Part shown: one piece after another, positions 44,646 through 55,159 of the stretch
How the letters are laid out: each line of letters opens with the position of its first letter
How positions within the stretch are numbered: the first letter of the stretch is position 1
Source: Saccharopolyspora sp. NFXS83
GTDB taxonomy: Bacteria; Actinomycetota; Actinomycetes; Mycobacteriales; Pseudonocardiaceae
DNA length: 64,000 bases
Direction: 5' to 3'
NCBI RefSeq assembly: GCF_026241095.1
Contig: NZ_JAPFGB010000008.1
Location: 240,763 to 304,762, forward strand
Translations under genes and position numbers: made by a program
Notes under the pieces: generated by a model
Told to the model about the DNA's origin: nothing
The model's database searches: none
Seen by the model: the letters and a program-made list of their open reading frames with translations, nothing else

Positions 44646-44937
44646 GGGTCGCTGATCGCCACGAAGACGCGGTAAGGCTACGAAAGGTGAAGCGTGACGT
44701 CCAGAAGTGGGGGGGTAATTCTTCTGAACACTCCGCAATAGCACAATGGGATTATCTTCATGCGCAGAGCGTGATCGATCTCGCGGTCTCCTGACCAGCG
44801 ACTCCCCGGATCCGCCACCGCGACCAGCTCCCGCGCCGCACCCCGGACGATCTCCGTATGAGATCCACCACTGCCCGAGCCCGACGAGCCTCGTGCGCAG
44901 CGCCGCGGGCGACGAACCGCTCCCCGGAACCCGCGAC
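44646..44937. other. Non-coding stretch upstream of the NlpC/P60 leader
   Basis: Continuation of the 452-base gap between the NYN and NlpC/P60 genes. Contains an AT-rich section (44710-44765) with a seven-G run and a CAGAAG/CTTCTG inverted repeat, probably the NlpC/P60 promoter area. No gene is supported. Confidence 0.5.
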
Positions 44938-46332
44938 TCACACCCGGTTGAGCCGGTCCAGCAGCACGGCCGACGCGACCGCGTAGGCACCGGCGCGGCG
45001 CACCGAGGTCACCACCGCCCGGTCCGACGTCGCCACCACCAGCTGCCGCCCCTGCGGCTCGGCGATCACCAGCGAGCGGATCACGTCATCGGCGATCACA
45101 CCGGGATCGCTGAACAGCACCCGCACCCCGCGCGGCCCGGCGGTGGGCACCGCGAGCACATCGGCGCCGTCGAACACCACGGTCACCTCCGCTCCGGTGC
45201 GCGCGGCCAATGCCGCCAGCTGGTGCGCCAAGCGGTTGCGCTGATCGGCCAGCGGCAGGTCCGGGTAGCCGGTCTTGGTCACGTTGTAGCCATCGACGAT
45301 CAGGTGCACCGCGGGCAGCGCGAGCAACCGGTCCAGCGCCACCGCGTCCGCCACGTGCCCGGTGACGCCGGAGTCGGTGCGCACCCGCTGCACCACGTCC
45401 GCCGGGCGCGGACCGTGCCCGCCGGCGCGCAGTTCCCGGCGCAGCCCGCCGAGCGCGCCCTCCATGGTCTCCAGCAGCAGCGAGATCCGGACCTCGTCGC
45501 CCTGCCGCGCCTCCCTGGCCGATTGCCGGGCCACCTCCGCCTCGGCCGCGGCGCGCTGGGCGCGTTCCCGCTCCTCCTGCGCCTTCACCTGCTCGCGGTC
45601 CCGCTGGGCCCGCAGGTCCGCCAGCTCGGTCTCCACCAGACGATGCGCCTCGGCGAGCTCCGCGCGGGCCGCCTGCGCGTCGTCCTTGGCGTCCCGCAGG
45701 CGCTGGCCCTGCTCGCGCAGGCGCTTGCGCAACCGGTCCGCCTCGGAGCCGGACGCGTCGCCAGCCTTCTCCTGCGCGCGCCGCACCTCGGCGAGTTCGT
45801 GCTGCAACCGCTCGGTCTCACCGGTCAGCCGTTGAGCTCGGGCCTGCGCGGAGTCCCGCTCACCGCGCAACCTCCCCTGCTCCACGCGGAACGCGACGAG
45901 CTCCACGTAGTGCTCCGTGTTCGGCGTCCCCAGCAAGATGCCCGCCGCGGCGACCACCACCGGATCCGAGTTCGCCGCGTCCAGCCCGTCGGGGCGGTTC
46001 TCCCGGCACCAGTCGACGACCGCCGTGCGGAACACCGGGGAGTCCCGCAGCGCCGCGACCAACGGCCCCTGGCCGAGCTTCGCCCGTTTGGCCGGTGCGA
46101 ACCGCACCACCGGGCGAAGCGGCACCGGCACGTCCGAGGGACGCATGCTCTCCAGCGCCTCCGCGCCCAACTCGGCGAGCCTGGCGCGCACCGGGGCGGG
46201 AAGTTCCTCCGGGTCACCGGCCGGACAGGGCTCGAAGACCTCGTCCGGAGCGCCGTTCGGCGCCTGCCGCGGACTGTCCACAGCAGACTCTTCGGAGCGC
46301 GGGGCATCTGCACCCGACGTCGGCGGAACCAC
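44938..46332 (-). CDS. NYN-domain (PIN-like) RNA-associated protein
   Basis: 464 residues. A polar N-terminal domain (35-150), a long coiled coil (about 150-285, rich in R/E/A/Q), and a C-terminal NYN domain from about 310: LIVDGYNVTKTGYPDLPL, VVFDGADV and DDVIRSLVIAEPQGRQLVVATSDRAV give the acidic cluster of PIN-like nucleases (YacP relatives). Probably an RNA-binding or -cleaving protein. It is divergent from the exonuclease-UvrC fusion gene. Confidence 0.85.
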   Translation of the reverse strand: MVPPTSGADAPRSEESAVDSPRQAPNGAPDEVFEPCPAGDPEELPAPVRARLAELGAEALESMRPSDVPVPLRPVVRFAPAKRAKLGQGPLVAALRDSPVFRTAVVDWCRENRPDGLDAANSDPVVVAAAGILLGTPNTEHYVELVAFRVEQGRLRGERDSAQARAQRLTGETERLQHELAEVRRAQEKAGDASGSEADRLRKRLREQGQRLRDAKDDAQAARAELAEAHRLVETELADLRAQRDREQVKAQEERERAQRAAAEAEVARQSAREARQGDEVRISLLLETMEGALGGLRRELRAGGHGPRPADVVQRVRTDSGVTGHVADAVALDRLLALPAVHLIVDGYNVTKTGYPDLPLADQRNRLAHQLAALAARTGAEVTVVFDGADVLAVPTAGPRGVRVLFSDPGVIADDVIRSLVIAEPQGRQLVVATSDRAVVTSVRRAGAYAVASAVLLDRLNRV

Positions 46333-46406
46333 GAGACCAGGCTAGTCGGCCGCTCCCCGTTCACCCGATCCGGAGGTTGTCGGTGGCCGCCCGTAGCGTG
46401 CGCGCG

Positions 46407-48134
46407 ATGACCGGGGCGCAGCTGACCTTCGACGAGATCGACGACGACCTCCCCCTGCACCAGGCGACCTTCGTCGTCGTCGACCTCGAGACGACCGGTG
46501 GCAGCGCGCAGCGGGACGCCGTGACCGAGATCGGCGCGGTGAAGGTCCGCGGCGGCGAGGTGCTCGGCGAGTTCGCGACGCTCGTCGACCCGGGCTGCGA
46601 GATCCCGCCCATGGTCGTGTCGATCACCGGGATCACCGGCGCCATGGTGCACGGGGCGCCGCGCTTCGACTCGGTGCTGCCCGCGTTCCTGGAGTTCAGC
46701 CGGGACAGCGTCCTGGTCGCCCACAACGCTCCGTTCGACATCGGCTTCCTCCGGGCGCACTGCGACAAGCTCGACCTGACCTGGCCGAAACCGCAGGTGC
46801 TGTGCACCGCGAAGCTCGCCCGCCGGGTGCTGAGCCGGGACGAGACGCCGAACCACAAGCTCGGCACCCTCGCCCGCGTGCTGCACGCCCGCACCACCCC
46901 GGTGCACCGCGCACTCGACGACGCCCGCGCCACCGTCGACGTGCTGCACGCGCTGCTGGAGCGCCTCGGGCCGCTGGGCGTGCGGACCGTGCCGGAACTG
47001 CTGGCGCACCTGCCGGACGTGACCCCGCAGCAGCGCCGCAACCGCGGCCTGGCCGACGACCTGCCGAACGCCCCCGGCGTCTACCTGTTCCGCGGCCCGA
47101 ACGACGAGGTGCTCTACGTCGGCACGGCCTCCGACCTGCGGCGCCGGGTGCGGCAGTACTTCACCGCCGGGGAACGCCGCGGCCGGGTGCGGGAGATGGC
47201 CGGGCTCGCGCAGCGGGTCGACCACGTGGAATGCGCGCACCCGCTGGAGGCCGAGGTGCGGGAGCTGCGGCTGCTGGGCGCCCACCAGCCGCGCTACAAC
47301 CGCCGCTCCAAGTTCCCGAAGCGCACCTGGTGGGTCGTGCTCACCGAGGAGGCCTTCCCCCGGCTCTCGATCGTCCGCAGCGCCCGCGACGGCGCACTCG
47401 GGCCCTTCCGGTCCCGGACAGCCGCAACCGAGGCCGTGGAGACCTTGCAGGCGGGCACGATGCTGCGCCGGTGTACCGACCGCATCCCGGCGCGCAATCC
47501 CGCGGGGCGACCGTGCGCGGTGTACGAGCTCGGGCGCTGCGCGGCGCCGTGCGCCGGTCACCAGAGCGTCGAGGAGTACGCACCGCAAGTCATCACCGTG
47601 CGGGAGGTGATCTCCGGGAACGCCACCGGCCAGGACGCGGAGCACGGACTCCTGGAGCGCCTGCACGCGGAACTCGACCGGCTCGCCGCCGAAGAGCGCT
47701 TCGAGGACGCCGCCGCGGCCCGCGACCGGCTCGCCGGACTGGTGCGGGCGCTCGACCAGGCGCAGCGCTGGGCGGCTTTGGCCGTGGTGCCCGAACTGAT
47801 CGCCGCCCGCCCGGACGGCGCGGGCGGCTGGCAGCTGGCCGTGGTGCGCCACGGCAGGCTCGCCGCCGCGGGCAACGCGCGGCGCGGGGTGCCACCGATG
47901 CCCGTCGTGGACGCGCTGCAGGCTGCGGCCGAGACGGTGCTGCCCGAGCCCGGCCCGCTGCGCGGCGCCCCCGCCGACGAAGTGCGCGTCGTGCACCGCT
48001 GGCTCACCACCGGCGGCACCCGCCTGGTCCGCTGCACGACCCCCTGGGCCGAACCCGCCGGCTCGGCGGCCTCCTGGCGTTCCTGGCTGGACCGAGCCGC
48101 CCAGGCCCGAACCCCCTACCCCGCCGCCGATTGA
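46407..48134 (+). CDS. DEDDh exonuclease fused to GIY-YIG/UvrC-like domains
   Basis: 575 residues. Residues 20-185 form a DnaQ-like 3'-5' exonuclease (VVDLETTGG, VLVAHNAPFDIGFLRAHC, HRALDDARATVDVL). Then a GIY-YIG nuclease domain as in UvrC (PGVYLFRGPNDEVLYVGTASDLRRRVRQYF) and a UVR-like helix pair (ERFEDAAAARDRLAGL). Homologous to Rv2191. The fusion suggests a DNA-repair nuclease acting on damaged ends. GTG at 46398 is an alternative start. Confidence 0.9.
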   Translation: MTGAQLTFDEIDDDLPLHQATFVVVDLETTGGSAQRDAVTEIGAVKVRGGEVLGEFATLVDPGCEIPPMVVSITGITGAMVHGAPRFDSVLPAFLEFSRDSVLVAHNAPFDIGFLRAHCDKLDLTWPKPQVLCTAKLARRVLSRDETPNHKLGTLARVLHARTTPVHRALDDARATVDVLHALLERLGPLGVRTVPELLAHLPDVTPQQRRNRGLADDLPNAPGVYLFRGPNDEVLYVGTASDLRRRVRQYFTAGERRGRVREMAGLAQRVDHVECAHPLEAEVRELRLLGAHQPRYNRRSKFPKRTWWVVLTEEAFPRLSIVRSARDGALGPFRSRTAATEAVETLQAGTMLRRCTDRIPARNPAGRPCAVYELGRCAAPCAGHQSVEEYAPQVITVREVISGNATGQDAEHGLLERLHAELDRLAAEERFEDAAAARDRLAGLVRALDQAQRWAALAVVPELIAARPDGAGGWQLAVVRHGRLAAAGNARRGVPPMPVVDALQAAAETVLPEPGPLRGAPADEVRVVHRWLTTGGTRLVRCTTPWAEPAGSAASWRSWLDRAAQARTPYPAAD

Positions 48135-48154
48135 GCCGCTCCGGGACGGTCAGG

Positions 48155-49819
48155 TCACTCGGAAGGCTGCTGCGGCCTTCCGGAGACCAGTTCGCGGTCC
48201 TCGCGCGCCTCGTGCTCCGCGCGCTCGCTGTCCGCCCGGGTCCGGGCCAGCGCCTCGGTCTCCTCAGCCGGGTCCGGCTTGAGCCAGCTGCCCTCGACCG
48301 GGGAACCCGCGGCACCGAGCTTGTTCATCTTCTTCGGCACCGAGGCGCCCTGGTAGGGCAGCTCCTCCGGGTGACCGTGCGAGTCCACCGGCCCGAGCGG
48401 CTGGTGCACCTCGATGAACTCACCGTGCGGCAAGCGCTTGATGATGCCGGTCTCCACGCCGTGCTCCAGCACCTCGCGGTCGGCCCGCTGCAGACCCAGG
48501 CACACCCGGTAGGTGATGTAGTACGTGATCGGCGGCGCGAGCAGCAGCCCGATCCGACCGGCCCACGTCATCGCGTTCAGCGAGATGTTCAGCTCGAACG
48601 CGACCACGTCGTTCATGCCGGAGATCATCAGCACCGCGAAGAAGGCCAGCGCCATCATGCCGAGGCTGGTGCGTACCGGGTTGTCCCGCGGACGCTGCAG
48701 CAGGTTGTGGTGCGCGTTGTCCCCGCTCAGCTTCCGCTCGATCATCGGGTAGGCGATCAGCAGCGTGAACATGATGCCCATGCCGATCGCACCGCAGAAG
48801 AACACCGGCGGCACCGTGTACGGCCCGAGGTAGAGCTCCCAGGCCGGCCAGATCCGCAGGATGCCGTCCGCCCACATCAGGTACCAGTCCGGCTGCGAGG
48901 CCGCTGACACCTGCGAACCGAGGTACGGCCCGAGGTTCCAGATCGCGTTGATCTGGAAGACACCGCTCATGATCGCCAAGATGCCGACGGTCAGTGCGAA
49001 GAACGCGCCGCTCTTGAGCGCGAAGGTCGGCATGATGCGGATGCCGACGACGTTCGTCTCCTTGCGCTTCGCGCCCGGGAACTGGGTGTGCTTCTGGTAC
49101 CAGACCAGCGCCAGGTGCGCCGCGACCAGGCCGAGCATGATCCCCGGCAGCACCAGCACGTGCAGGATGTAGAGCCGCGGAATGATCTCCATGCCGGGGA
49201 ACTCGCCGCCGAACAGCGCCCAGTGCATCCAGGTGCCCAGCACCGGGATGGACAGCACGATGCCCGACATGGTGGCGCGGATACCCGTACCGGAGAGCAG
49301 GTCGTCCGGCAGCGAGTAGCCGAAGAAGCCCTCGAACATGCCCAGGATCAGCAGCAGCGAGCCGATGACCCAGTTCCCCTCACGCGGGCGCCGGAACGCA
49401 CCGGTGAAGAAGATCCGGAACATGTGCGCCATCATCCCGGCCACGAACAGCAGCGCCGCCCAGTGGTGCAGCTGCCGGATGAACAGACCGCCGCGCACCT
49501 CGAACGAGATGTCCAGGGTGCTCGCGAAGGCCTTGGACATCTCGACGTCCTGCAGGTTCCGGAACACGCCGTCGTAGGTGACCTCCTCCATGGAGGGGTC
49601 GAAGAACAGCGACAGGTAGATCCCGGTCAGGATCAGGATGATGAAGGTGTAGAGCGCGATCTCACCGAGCAGGAACGACCAGTGCGTCGGGAAGACCTTG
49701 TTCAGCTGGCGCCGGATGCCGGGCGCCATGTTGTAGCGGCTGTCGGCCTCGTTGGCCGCGGTCGCCGCCTGCCGGTAGAGCTTGCTCTCCGGCTTGGTGG
49801 GCGTCGTGATCGAACTCAT
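48155..49819 (-). CDS. qcrB: Cytochrome bcc complex cytochrome b subunit
   Basis: 554 residues. Eight or more transmembrane helices; heme-ligand histidines in [21 protein letters not shown] and [24 protein letters not shown]; quinol-site motif [10 protein letters not shown]. The long cytoplasmic C-terminal tail is typical for actinobacteria. It oxidises menaquinol in the bcc-aa3 supercomplex. ATG overlaps the qcrA stop by four bases. Confidence 0.97.
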   Translation of the reverse strand: MSSITTPTKPESKLYRQAATAANEADSRYNMAPGIRRQLNKVFPTHWSFLLGEIALYTFIILILTGIYLSLFFDPSMEEVTYDGVFRNLQDVEMSKAFASTLDISFEVRGGLFIRQLHHWAALLFVAGMMAHMFRIFFTGAFRRPREGNWVIGSLLLILGMFEGFFGYSLPDDLLSGTGIRATMSGIVLSIPVLGTWMHWALFGGEFPGMEIIPRLYILHVLVLPGIMLGLVAAHLALVWYQKHTQFPGAKRKETNVVGIRIMPTFALKSGAFFALTVGILAIMSGVFQINAIWNLGPYLGSQVSAASQPDWYLMWADGILRIWPAWELYLGPYTVPPVFFCGAIGMGIMFTLLIAYPMIERKLSGDNAHHNLLQRPRDNPVRTSLGMMALAFFAVLMISGMNDVVAFELNISLNAMTWAGRIGLLLAPPITYYITYRVCLGLQRADREVLEHGVETGIIKRLPHGEFIEVHQPLGPVDSHGHPEELPYQGASVPKKMNKLGAAGSPVEGSWLKPDPAEETEALARTRADSERAEHEAREDRELVSGRPQQPSE

Positions 49820-50961
49820 GAGTTGCGCTCCCAGTACGCTGGGCCGACCGGCTCGATGAAGTCGTGCTTGGCCACGAAATATCCCTCTTCGTCCACCGTG
49901 ATCGGTAGTTGCGGCAGGGAACGAGTGGCCGGACCGAACACCGGCTTGGCGTAAGTGTTGACCACGTCGAACTGCGACTGGTGGCAGGGGCAGAGCAGGC
50001 GGCCGGTCTGCTGCTCGAACAGCGAGGTCGGGCAGCCCACGTGGGTGCACACCTTCGAGTAAGCGTAGTAGTCGCCGTAGTTGAAGTTCTCCTGGCCCTT
50101 GCGCTTGACCGGGGAGCTGCCCGGCCGGAGCCGGATGAGCATCACCGGGGCGTCGCTGCGGCGCAGCACCGAGGCGAGCTTGTGCTCGTCCTCGCGGTCG
50201 GACTCGCGGAACGGGAAGACCGTCTCGAAGCCACCGGCGTCGATGTCCTCGGGGCGCAGCAGCGACACGTCGTGCGGGTCGCCGGTGTCACGCCGCAGGT
50301 AGACCTTCTCGTCGTTCTCCTTCATCCACGCCGTGTGCTTGAGGGAGTCGGGTCCCTCGGTGGCCCACGGGTCGCGGACGAAGCCGCCGATGGCGATCAC
50401 GCCGGTGCCCAGGCCCAGCGCGCCCGCGCTGAAGCCGAGCGTGCGGCGGATCATGGAGCGCCGGGCGAAACCGCTGCGCACGCCGGTGTCGGCGAGGATA
50501 GCGGTGACCGTCTGCTTGTCGACCTCTTCGGAGCCGTGTCCGTCGTGGCGCTGCTGGACGGCGACCTCGTGCGGGATGAGCTTCTTGGCGTAGAGGACCA
50601 CGCCGACGCCCACCGCGAAGATCGACAACCCGAGGAACAGGCCGATCAGCGGCGTGTAGAGGTTGTAGAGCTGGTAGGCGGTGCCGCCTTCCTGCGGGGT
50701 GACGTAGGCCCACGGCCAGAAGATGAACACCGCGATGAACGCGATCGCGGAGAGCCCGGCGAGGACGAACCACGCGGCGACGGCGCGCTCGGCGCGGCGC
50801 TCGGCGCGGGTGTTCTCCACCGGGAACGGGTCCTGGTAGTGGATGAGCTCGACATCGTCGAGCGCCAGTCCCAGCCGCATCTTCTCGTCGCGGCTCATCT
50901 CGGCCAGTTCGGCCTCGGTGTAATCGCGCTTGGGGCTTGCCGGCCCGCCTTCTGCACTCAT
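49816..50961 (-). CDS. qcrA: Rieske iron-sulfur subunit of the bcc complex
   Basis: 381 residues from ATG at 50961, overlapping the qcrC stop by four bases. Three transmembrane helices in the N-terminal half, then the Rieske domain with [11 protein letters not shown] and CPCHQSQFD binding the 2Fe-2S cluster. It passes electrons from menaquinol to QcrC. Confidence 0.97.
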   Translation of the reverse strand: MSAEGGPASPKRDYTEAELAEMSRDEKMRLGLALDDVELIHYQDPFPVENTRAERRAERAVAAWFVLAGLSAIAFIAVFIFWPWAYVTPQEGGTAYQLYNLYTPLIGLFLGLSIFAVGVGVVLYAKKLIPHEVAVQQRHDGHGSEEVDKQTVTAILADTGVRSGFARRSMIRRTLGFSAGALGLGTGVIAIGGFVRDPWATEGPDSLKHTAWMKENDEKVYLRRDTGDPHDVSLLRPEDIDAGGFETVFPFRESDREDEHKLASVLRRSDAPVMLIRLRPGSSPVKRKGQENFNYGDYYAYSKVCTHVGCPTSLFEQQTGRLLCPCHQSQFDVVNTYAKPVFGPATRSLPQLPITVDEEGYFVAKHDFIEPVGPAYWERNS

Positions 50962-51761
50962 GCCCTGGCTCCGATCCACAGGGTGATGCCGATCAGCGCG
51001 CCGAGTCCGACGACCCAGGCGATGACGCTCTCCGAAGCGGGGCCGAAGCCGCCGACGGAGCTACCGCCGGGGTTGTTGTTGTTGTCCGTCACGGACTTGA
51101 CGTACGCGATGATGTCCTTCTTCTCCTCCGGCGTGAGCTGCCGGTCGGAGAACTTCGGCATGTTCTGCGGGCCGGTGAGCATCGCCTCGTAGATCTGCTG
51201 CTCGCTGGCCGGGTCCAGGTTCGGCGCGAACTTGCCGGACGACATCGCGATGCCGCGGCCGGTGAAGTTGTGGCAGGAGGCGCAGTTGAGGCGGAACAGC
51301 TCGCCGCCGCGCGCCGAGTCGCCCGTCGCCGCGGAGCCGGTGGTGTCCGGGGACACCGGGCCGCCGCCGTAGGTCTGCACGTACGCGGACATCGCGTCGA
51401 TCTCCTCGGGGGAGAACTTCGCGGGCTTGCGGATCGCCTGGGCTTCCTGGCGGACCATCGGCATGCGGCCGGAGGAGACCTGGAAGTGCACGGCGGCCTC
51501 GCCGACGCCGACCAGGCTCGGCCCGCGGTCCTTGACGCCGCCCAGGTTCGCGCCGTGGCAGCTGATGCACGCGTTGTTGTAGAGCTGCTCGCCCTGCCTG
51601 ACCAGCGCCGGGTCCGCCGCGGCGTGCGCGGTCTGCGGCTCGGGGGTCAGGACGGTGTACAGCCCGCCCGCGCCGACCAAGGCGATCCCGAGCGCGAGGA
51701 CACCGGAGAGCCTGCGCCGGAACTTGGATCCCGCGCGGTTCCGTTTCTTGATGGTGGTCAT
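50958..51761 (-). CDS. qcrC: Diheme cytochrome c subunit of the bcc complex
   Basis: 267 residues. N-terminal signal anchor, two heme c motifs (CISCH and CASCH), and a C-terminal transmembrane helix. The two fused cytochrome domains replace a soluble cytochrome c between the bcc and aa3 complexes, a hallmark of actinobacteria. Co-transcribed with ctaE upstream and qcrA, qcrB downstream. Confidence 0.97.
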   Translation of the reverse strand: MTTIKKRNRAGSKFRRRLSGVLALGIALVGAGGLYTVLTPEPQTAHAAADPALVRQGEQLYNNACISCHGANLGGVKDRGPSLVGVGEAAVHFQVSSGRMPMVRQEAQAIRKPAKFSPEEIDAMSAYVQTYGGGPVSPDTTGSAATGDSARGGELFRLNCASCHNFTGRGIAMSSGKFAPNLDPASEQQIYEAMLTGPQNMPKFSDRQLTPEEKKDIIAYVKSVTDNNNNPGGSSVGGFGPASESVIAWVVGLGALIGITLWIGARA

Positions 51762-51825
51762 GAGTGCGGCAACCCTTGCTGTCAGGTTCGGGGTGTTTCG
51801 TGGCGGCCCTGGTGAGGCCGGTGGA

Positions 51826-52428
51826 TCACGGAACGAGGTAGATCACGGCGAACAGTCCGATCCACACGATGTCGACGAAGTGCCAGTAGTAGGACACGAC
51901 GATCGCTGCGATGGCCTGCGCCGGGGTGAACTTGCTCAGCTTGGTGCGGATGAGCAGGAACACGAAGGCGATGAGTCCGCCGATGACGTGCAGGCCGTGG
52001 AAGCCGGTCGTCATGAAGAACACCGTGCCGAACGCCGACGAGGCGATCGTGGTGTGGTGCGCGGCGACCAGCGTGTAGTACTCGCCTGCCTGACCCAGCA
52101 CGAAGATCGTGCCCATGATCAGGGTCACCACGTACCAGCGGCGGAGGCCGAACACGTCGCCGCGCTCGGCCGCGAACACACCCCACTGGCAGGTGAACGA
52201 GGACGCCACCAGGATCACCGTGAACGGGAGTGCGTAGGCGATGTTCAGCTCGCTGGGCGGCGGTGGCCACGCACCCTCGTTCTGCGCCTTCACCGTGAAG
52301 AACATGGCGAAGAGTCCAGCGAAGAACATCAGCTCGCTGGCCAACCAAACGATGGTGCCGACGCTGACCATGTTCGGGCGGTTCAGCGAGTGCACGCGTT
52401 GACTGATTGAGGGCGCTGCCGTTGTCAC
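51826..52428 (-). CDS. ctaE: Cytochrome c oxidase subunit III
   Basis: 200 residues from GTG at 52428. CATAAT ends seven bases upstream, arguing for a leaderless start here rather than ATG at 52437; the usual beginning is [19 protein letters not shown]. Five transmembrane helices; conserved [15 protein letters not shown] and [29 protein letters not shown]. Part of the aa3 oxidase; it leads the ctaE-qcrC-qcrA-qcrB operon. Confidence 0.95.
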   Translation of the reverse strand: MTTAAPSISQRVHSLNRPNMVSVGTIVWLASELMFFAGLFAMFFTVKAQNEGAWPPPPSELNIAYALPFTVILVASSFTCQWGVFAAERGDVFGLRRWYVVTLIMGTIFVLGQAGEYYTLVAAHHTTIASSAFGTVFFMTTGFHGLHVIGGLIAFVFLLIRTKLSKFTPAQAIAAIVVSYYWHFVDIVWIGLFAVIYLVP

Positions 52429-52522
52429 GCGACGCATTATGTCCCGTGCGTTTTCCCCCTGCGCCCTCGGGTCCCGGGCGTGGCGCTTCAGTGATCAGAT
52501 CGCGACCTGGAGGTAACTCGTT

Positions 52523-52975
52523 GTGATTAATTTTCGCCGTTTTTTGCCCCGTCTGTGGTTAAGGCGCGGTCGGCGGGGGCCCGCGGCGCCCGACTGGAAC
52601 GATCCGGCGTTGATCGTGGTGGTCAGCGCGTTCGACGAGACCGAGGCCGCCTCGGCGGTGCTCGCCCGCTCGCAGCAGTGGACTCCGGAGGACGCCGCGG
52701 TGCTGCGCCACCACGTGCTGCTCCCGCAGGAATCGATCAGCAGGGCCGCTGAGCTGCTCGAACAGGACGGCTGGCGGCTGCGCCCCGATCCGGGCGACGG
52801 CTCCGTCCCGTTCGGCGCGGAACCCGAACCCGGCGAGCAGCCGCTGTTCGCGGAGCGTGTGCAGAAACTCGACGCGTTGCATTGCTCACAGGAGAGCTCC
52901 CGGATGGCCGGACTCGCGCAGCGGCTGCACGGCAGGGCCGTCGGCTGGGTCGCGCTGCAGAACGGTCCGGGCTGA
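52523..52975 (+). CDS. Conserved hypothetical protein
   Basis: 150 residues from GTG at 52523 with GGAGGT upstream. Begins with a basic segment (INFRRFLPRLWLRRGRRG), then an alpha/beta domain (ALIVVVSAFDETEAASAVLARSQ). Divergent from ctaE. I do not recognise a characterised family; the ferredoxin-like alternation suggests a small regulatory or binding domain. Confidence 0.75.
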   Translation: MINFRRFLPRLWLRRGRRGPAAPDWNDPALIVVVSAFDETEAASAVLARSQQWTPEDAAVLRHHVLLPQESISRAAELLEQDGWRLRPDPGDGSVPFGAEPEPGEQPLFAERVQKLDALHCSQESSRMAGLAQRLHGRAVGWVALQNGPG

Positions 52976-53125
52976 TCACCCGGTCCACTGGCCCGTGGCG
53001 GCTACTGCTCAAGCCTGTTCAGCCGCTAGCATCCGGAGATCACCGTCATCGAGGGCACCATCTCGTCGTCGGGCCGAGTCACCACAACGCCGTGAGCCGA
53101 CCGCCTAGCCAGCGAGGAGCAGCTG

Positions 53126-53536
53126 ATGAGCACATCGACCACCACGATCCTGGTGTTCAGCCACCGGCCCGAAGTACGCGAATCGATCATCAACGCGATC
53201 GGCAGGCGGCCTTCACCGGACCTGACCAGGGTGAACTACGTCGAGGCTGGCAACGTCGCCGACGTGCTCAGCGAACTGGACGCCGGCCGCGCCGACCTGG
53301 TGGTGCTCGACGGCGAGGCGCAGCCCACGGGCGGCATGGGCGTGTCGCGGCAGTTGAAGAACGAGATCACGAACTGCCCGCCGATCGTGCTCACCGTGCG
53401 CCGCCGCGACGACCGATGGCTGGCGACCTGGTCGCAGGCCGACGCGGTGCTCGTGCACCCGCTGGACCCGCTGTCGTCCGCCGAAACCGTCGCCGAACTG
53501 CTACGCACCGCAGTGCCATCCGCGGTGCGAGCCTGA
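53126..53536 (+). CDS. Atypical response-regulator receiver (Rv3143-like)
   Basis: 136 residues, a single receiver-like domain. LVFSHRPEVRESIINAIGRR starts the fold, VVLDGEAQPTGGMGVSRQLKNEI carries the candidate phosphorylation Asp, and VLTVRRRDDRWLATWSQADAVLVHPLDP closes it. The pattern strongly recalls M. tuberculosis Rv3143. The paired acidic residues expected after the first strand are missing (SHRP), so it may not be phosphorylated normally. No output domain. Confidence 0.8.
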   Translation: MSTSTTTILVFSHRPEVRESIINAIGRRPSPDLTRVNYVEAGNVADVLSELDAGRADLVVLDGEAQPTGGMGVSRQLKNEITNCPPIVLTVRRRDDRWLATWSQADAVLVHPLDPLSSAETVAELLRTAVPSAVRA

Positions 53537-53554
53537 ACCACCCGGAGAACAATC

Positions 53555-54595
53555 GTGGGCACCATGTCGGGCACCTGGCCGAAACTCCTAGGACACCTCG
53601 TCGCGGGCAACGACTTGTCCGCGAGCGACACCGCTTGGGCGATGGACCTGGTGATGACCGGCGCGGCCACCCCGGCACGCGTCGCCGCGTTCGTCGTGGC
53701 GCTGCGCGCGAAGGGCGAGACCGCGGCCGAGGTGCGCGGCATGGCCGACACGATGCTCACCCACTCGCTGCCGCTGGACGTCGGCCGGCGGGCCGTCGAC
53801 GTCGTGGGCACCGGCGGGGACCGGTCGGGCAGCGTGAACATCTCCACGATGACCGCGATCGTGCTCGCCGCCTGCGGCGCGACCGTCGTCAAGCACGGCA
53901 ACCGGGCGGCCTCGTCCAAGTGCGGGACCGCGGACGTGCTGGAAACGCTGGGCGTCACGATCGACCTGCCGCCGGAGGGCGTGCGCGCCTGCGTCGCCGA
54001 GGTCGGCATCGGGTTCTGCTTCGCGCCGGTGTTCCACCCGGCGATGAAGTTCGCCGCCGGACCGCGCCGGGAGATCGGCATCCCCACCGCGTTCAACCTG
54101 CTGGGCCCGCTGACGAACCCGGCACGACCGGCCAGCGGCCTGATCGGGTGCGCGGACAAGCGGATGGCTCCGGTGATGGCGGAGGTGTTCGCGGCGCGCG
54201 GCAACTCGGTGCTGCTGGTGGCCGGCGACGACGGCATGGACGAGATCACCACGACCTCGACCACGACGGCCTGGGTCGTCGGTGACGGACAGGTCCGCCG
54301 GGAGCGCATCGTTCCGGAGGACCTCGGCATCCCGCGCACCACTCCGGAAGCCCTGCAAGGCGGCGATGCCGAGGTGAACGCCGAGGTGGTGCGCAGGCTG
54401 CTGGCGGGTGAGCGGGGCCCGGTGCGGGACGCCGTGGTGCTCAACACCGCCGGCGCCCTCGCGGCCTACGACGGCATCGGCGAGGACCTGACCGAGCAGC
54501 TGCGCACCGGGCTCGACCGGGCCGCGCGGGCGCTCGACTCGGGCGCCGCCGCGGATCTGCTCACCCGCTGGGCCTCGTTCGGCGCGCAGGACTAG
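53555..54595 (+). CDS. trpD: Anthranilate phosphoribosyltransferase
   Basis: 346 residues from GTG at 53555. PRPP-binding [26 protein letters not shown], and [23 protein letters not shown] are complete. It joins anthranilate and PRPP in tryptophan synthesis. As in mycobacteria trpD stands apart from other trp genes, beside ctaE. 18 bases follow the pseudo-receiver gene, so they may be co-transcribed. Confidence 0.96.
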   Translation: MGTMSGTWPKLLGHLVAGNDLSASDTAWAMDLVMTGAATPARVAAFVVALRAKGETAAEVRGMADTMLTHSLPLDVGRRAVDVVGTGGDRSGSVNISTMTAIVLAACGATVVKHGNRAASSKCGTADVLETLGVTIDLPPEGVRACVAEVGIGFCFAPVFHPAMKFAAGPRREIGIPTAFNLLGPLTNPARPASGLIGCADKRMAPVMAEVFAARGNSVLLVAGDDGMDEITTTSTTTAWVVGDGQVRRERIVPEDLGIPRTTPEALQGGDAEVNAEVVRRLLAGERGPVRDAVVLNTAGALAAYDGIGEDLTEQLRTGLDRAARALDSGAAADLLTRWASFGAQD

Positions 54596-54734
54596 ATCCG
54601 GCGCGACCCGGTCGAGCGGGTCGAACGGTCCCCGGGCCCGGGAGGCGGACGGCGCCCTCCTCGGAGAGGGTCCGTCGCCTGCTGGCCACCGGGACCGGTT
54701 CACCCGGAGGGGACCGTCCGAACGCCGGACGACC

Positions 54735-55013
54735 TCATTCCAGGCCGATGGAGAAGGTGGCCTCGGTGTCCTGGCGGGAGTACGAGCGGAACGCGATGTG
54801 GGTGTCGGTGTCGAGCACCCCGGCGACCTTGTTGATCCGGCCCGGGACGATCTCGGCGATGTCCTCGTGGTTCGTGACCCGCAGGATCGCGATCAGGTCG
54901 ACGTCGCCCGCGCAGGAGTAGACCTCGGCGACGCCGTCGATGTCGGCGACCTCCTGGGCCGCCTCGGTGAGTCGGTCGGCGACGGTCTTGATGAGCACGA
55001 TCGCGGTGATCAC
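54735..55013 (-). CDS. Lrp/AsnC ligand-binding (RAM) domain protein
   Basis: 92 residues from GTG at 55013. The whole protein is a RAM/SraM-type domain (ITAIVLIKTVADRLTEAAQEV, VAEVYSCAGDVDLIAILRV, IVPGRINKVAGVLDTDTHIAF) without a DNA-binding helix-turn-helix. Such stand-alone domains bind amino acids and can modify Lrp-family partners. Convergent with trpD. Confidence 0.87.
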   Translation of the reverse strand: MITAIVLIKTVADRLTEAAQEVADIDGVAEVYSCAGDVDLIAILRVTNHEDIAEIVPGRINKVAGVLDTDTHIAFRSYSRQDTEATFSIGLE

Positions 55014-55106
55014 GAAGAGCCTCCTGGCTGCGGGACTGCGTTGCTCGGCTCCTCGAATCCTAAGCTTCCCGGAACAGGTGTTTCCCACCAACGCACCGCG
55101 ACCGCA

Positions 55107-55139
55107 CGGCCCGCTCGACCGGTCGGGTCGAGCGGGCCG
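55107..55139 (-). terminator. Hairpin after the secreted peptidase gene
   Basis: Stem CGGCCCGCTCGACC (55107-55120 with 55126-55139), five-base loop, 20 bases past the stop. Confidence 0.7.
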
Positions 55140-55159
55140 CCGCACCACGTCCGGGCCGG

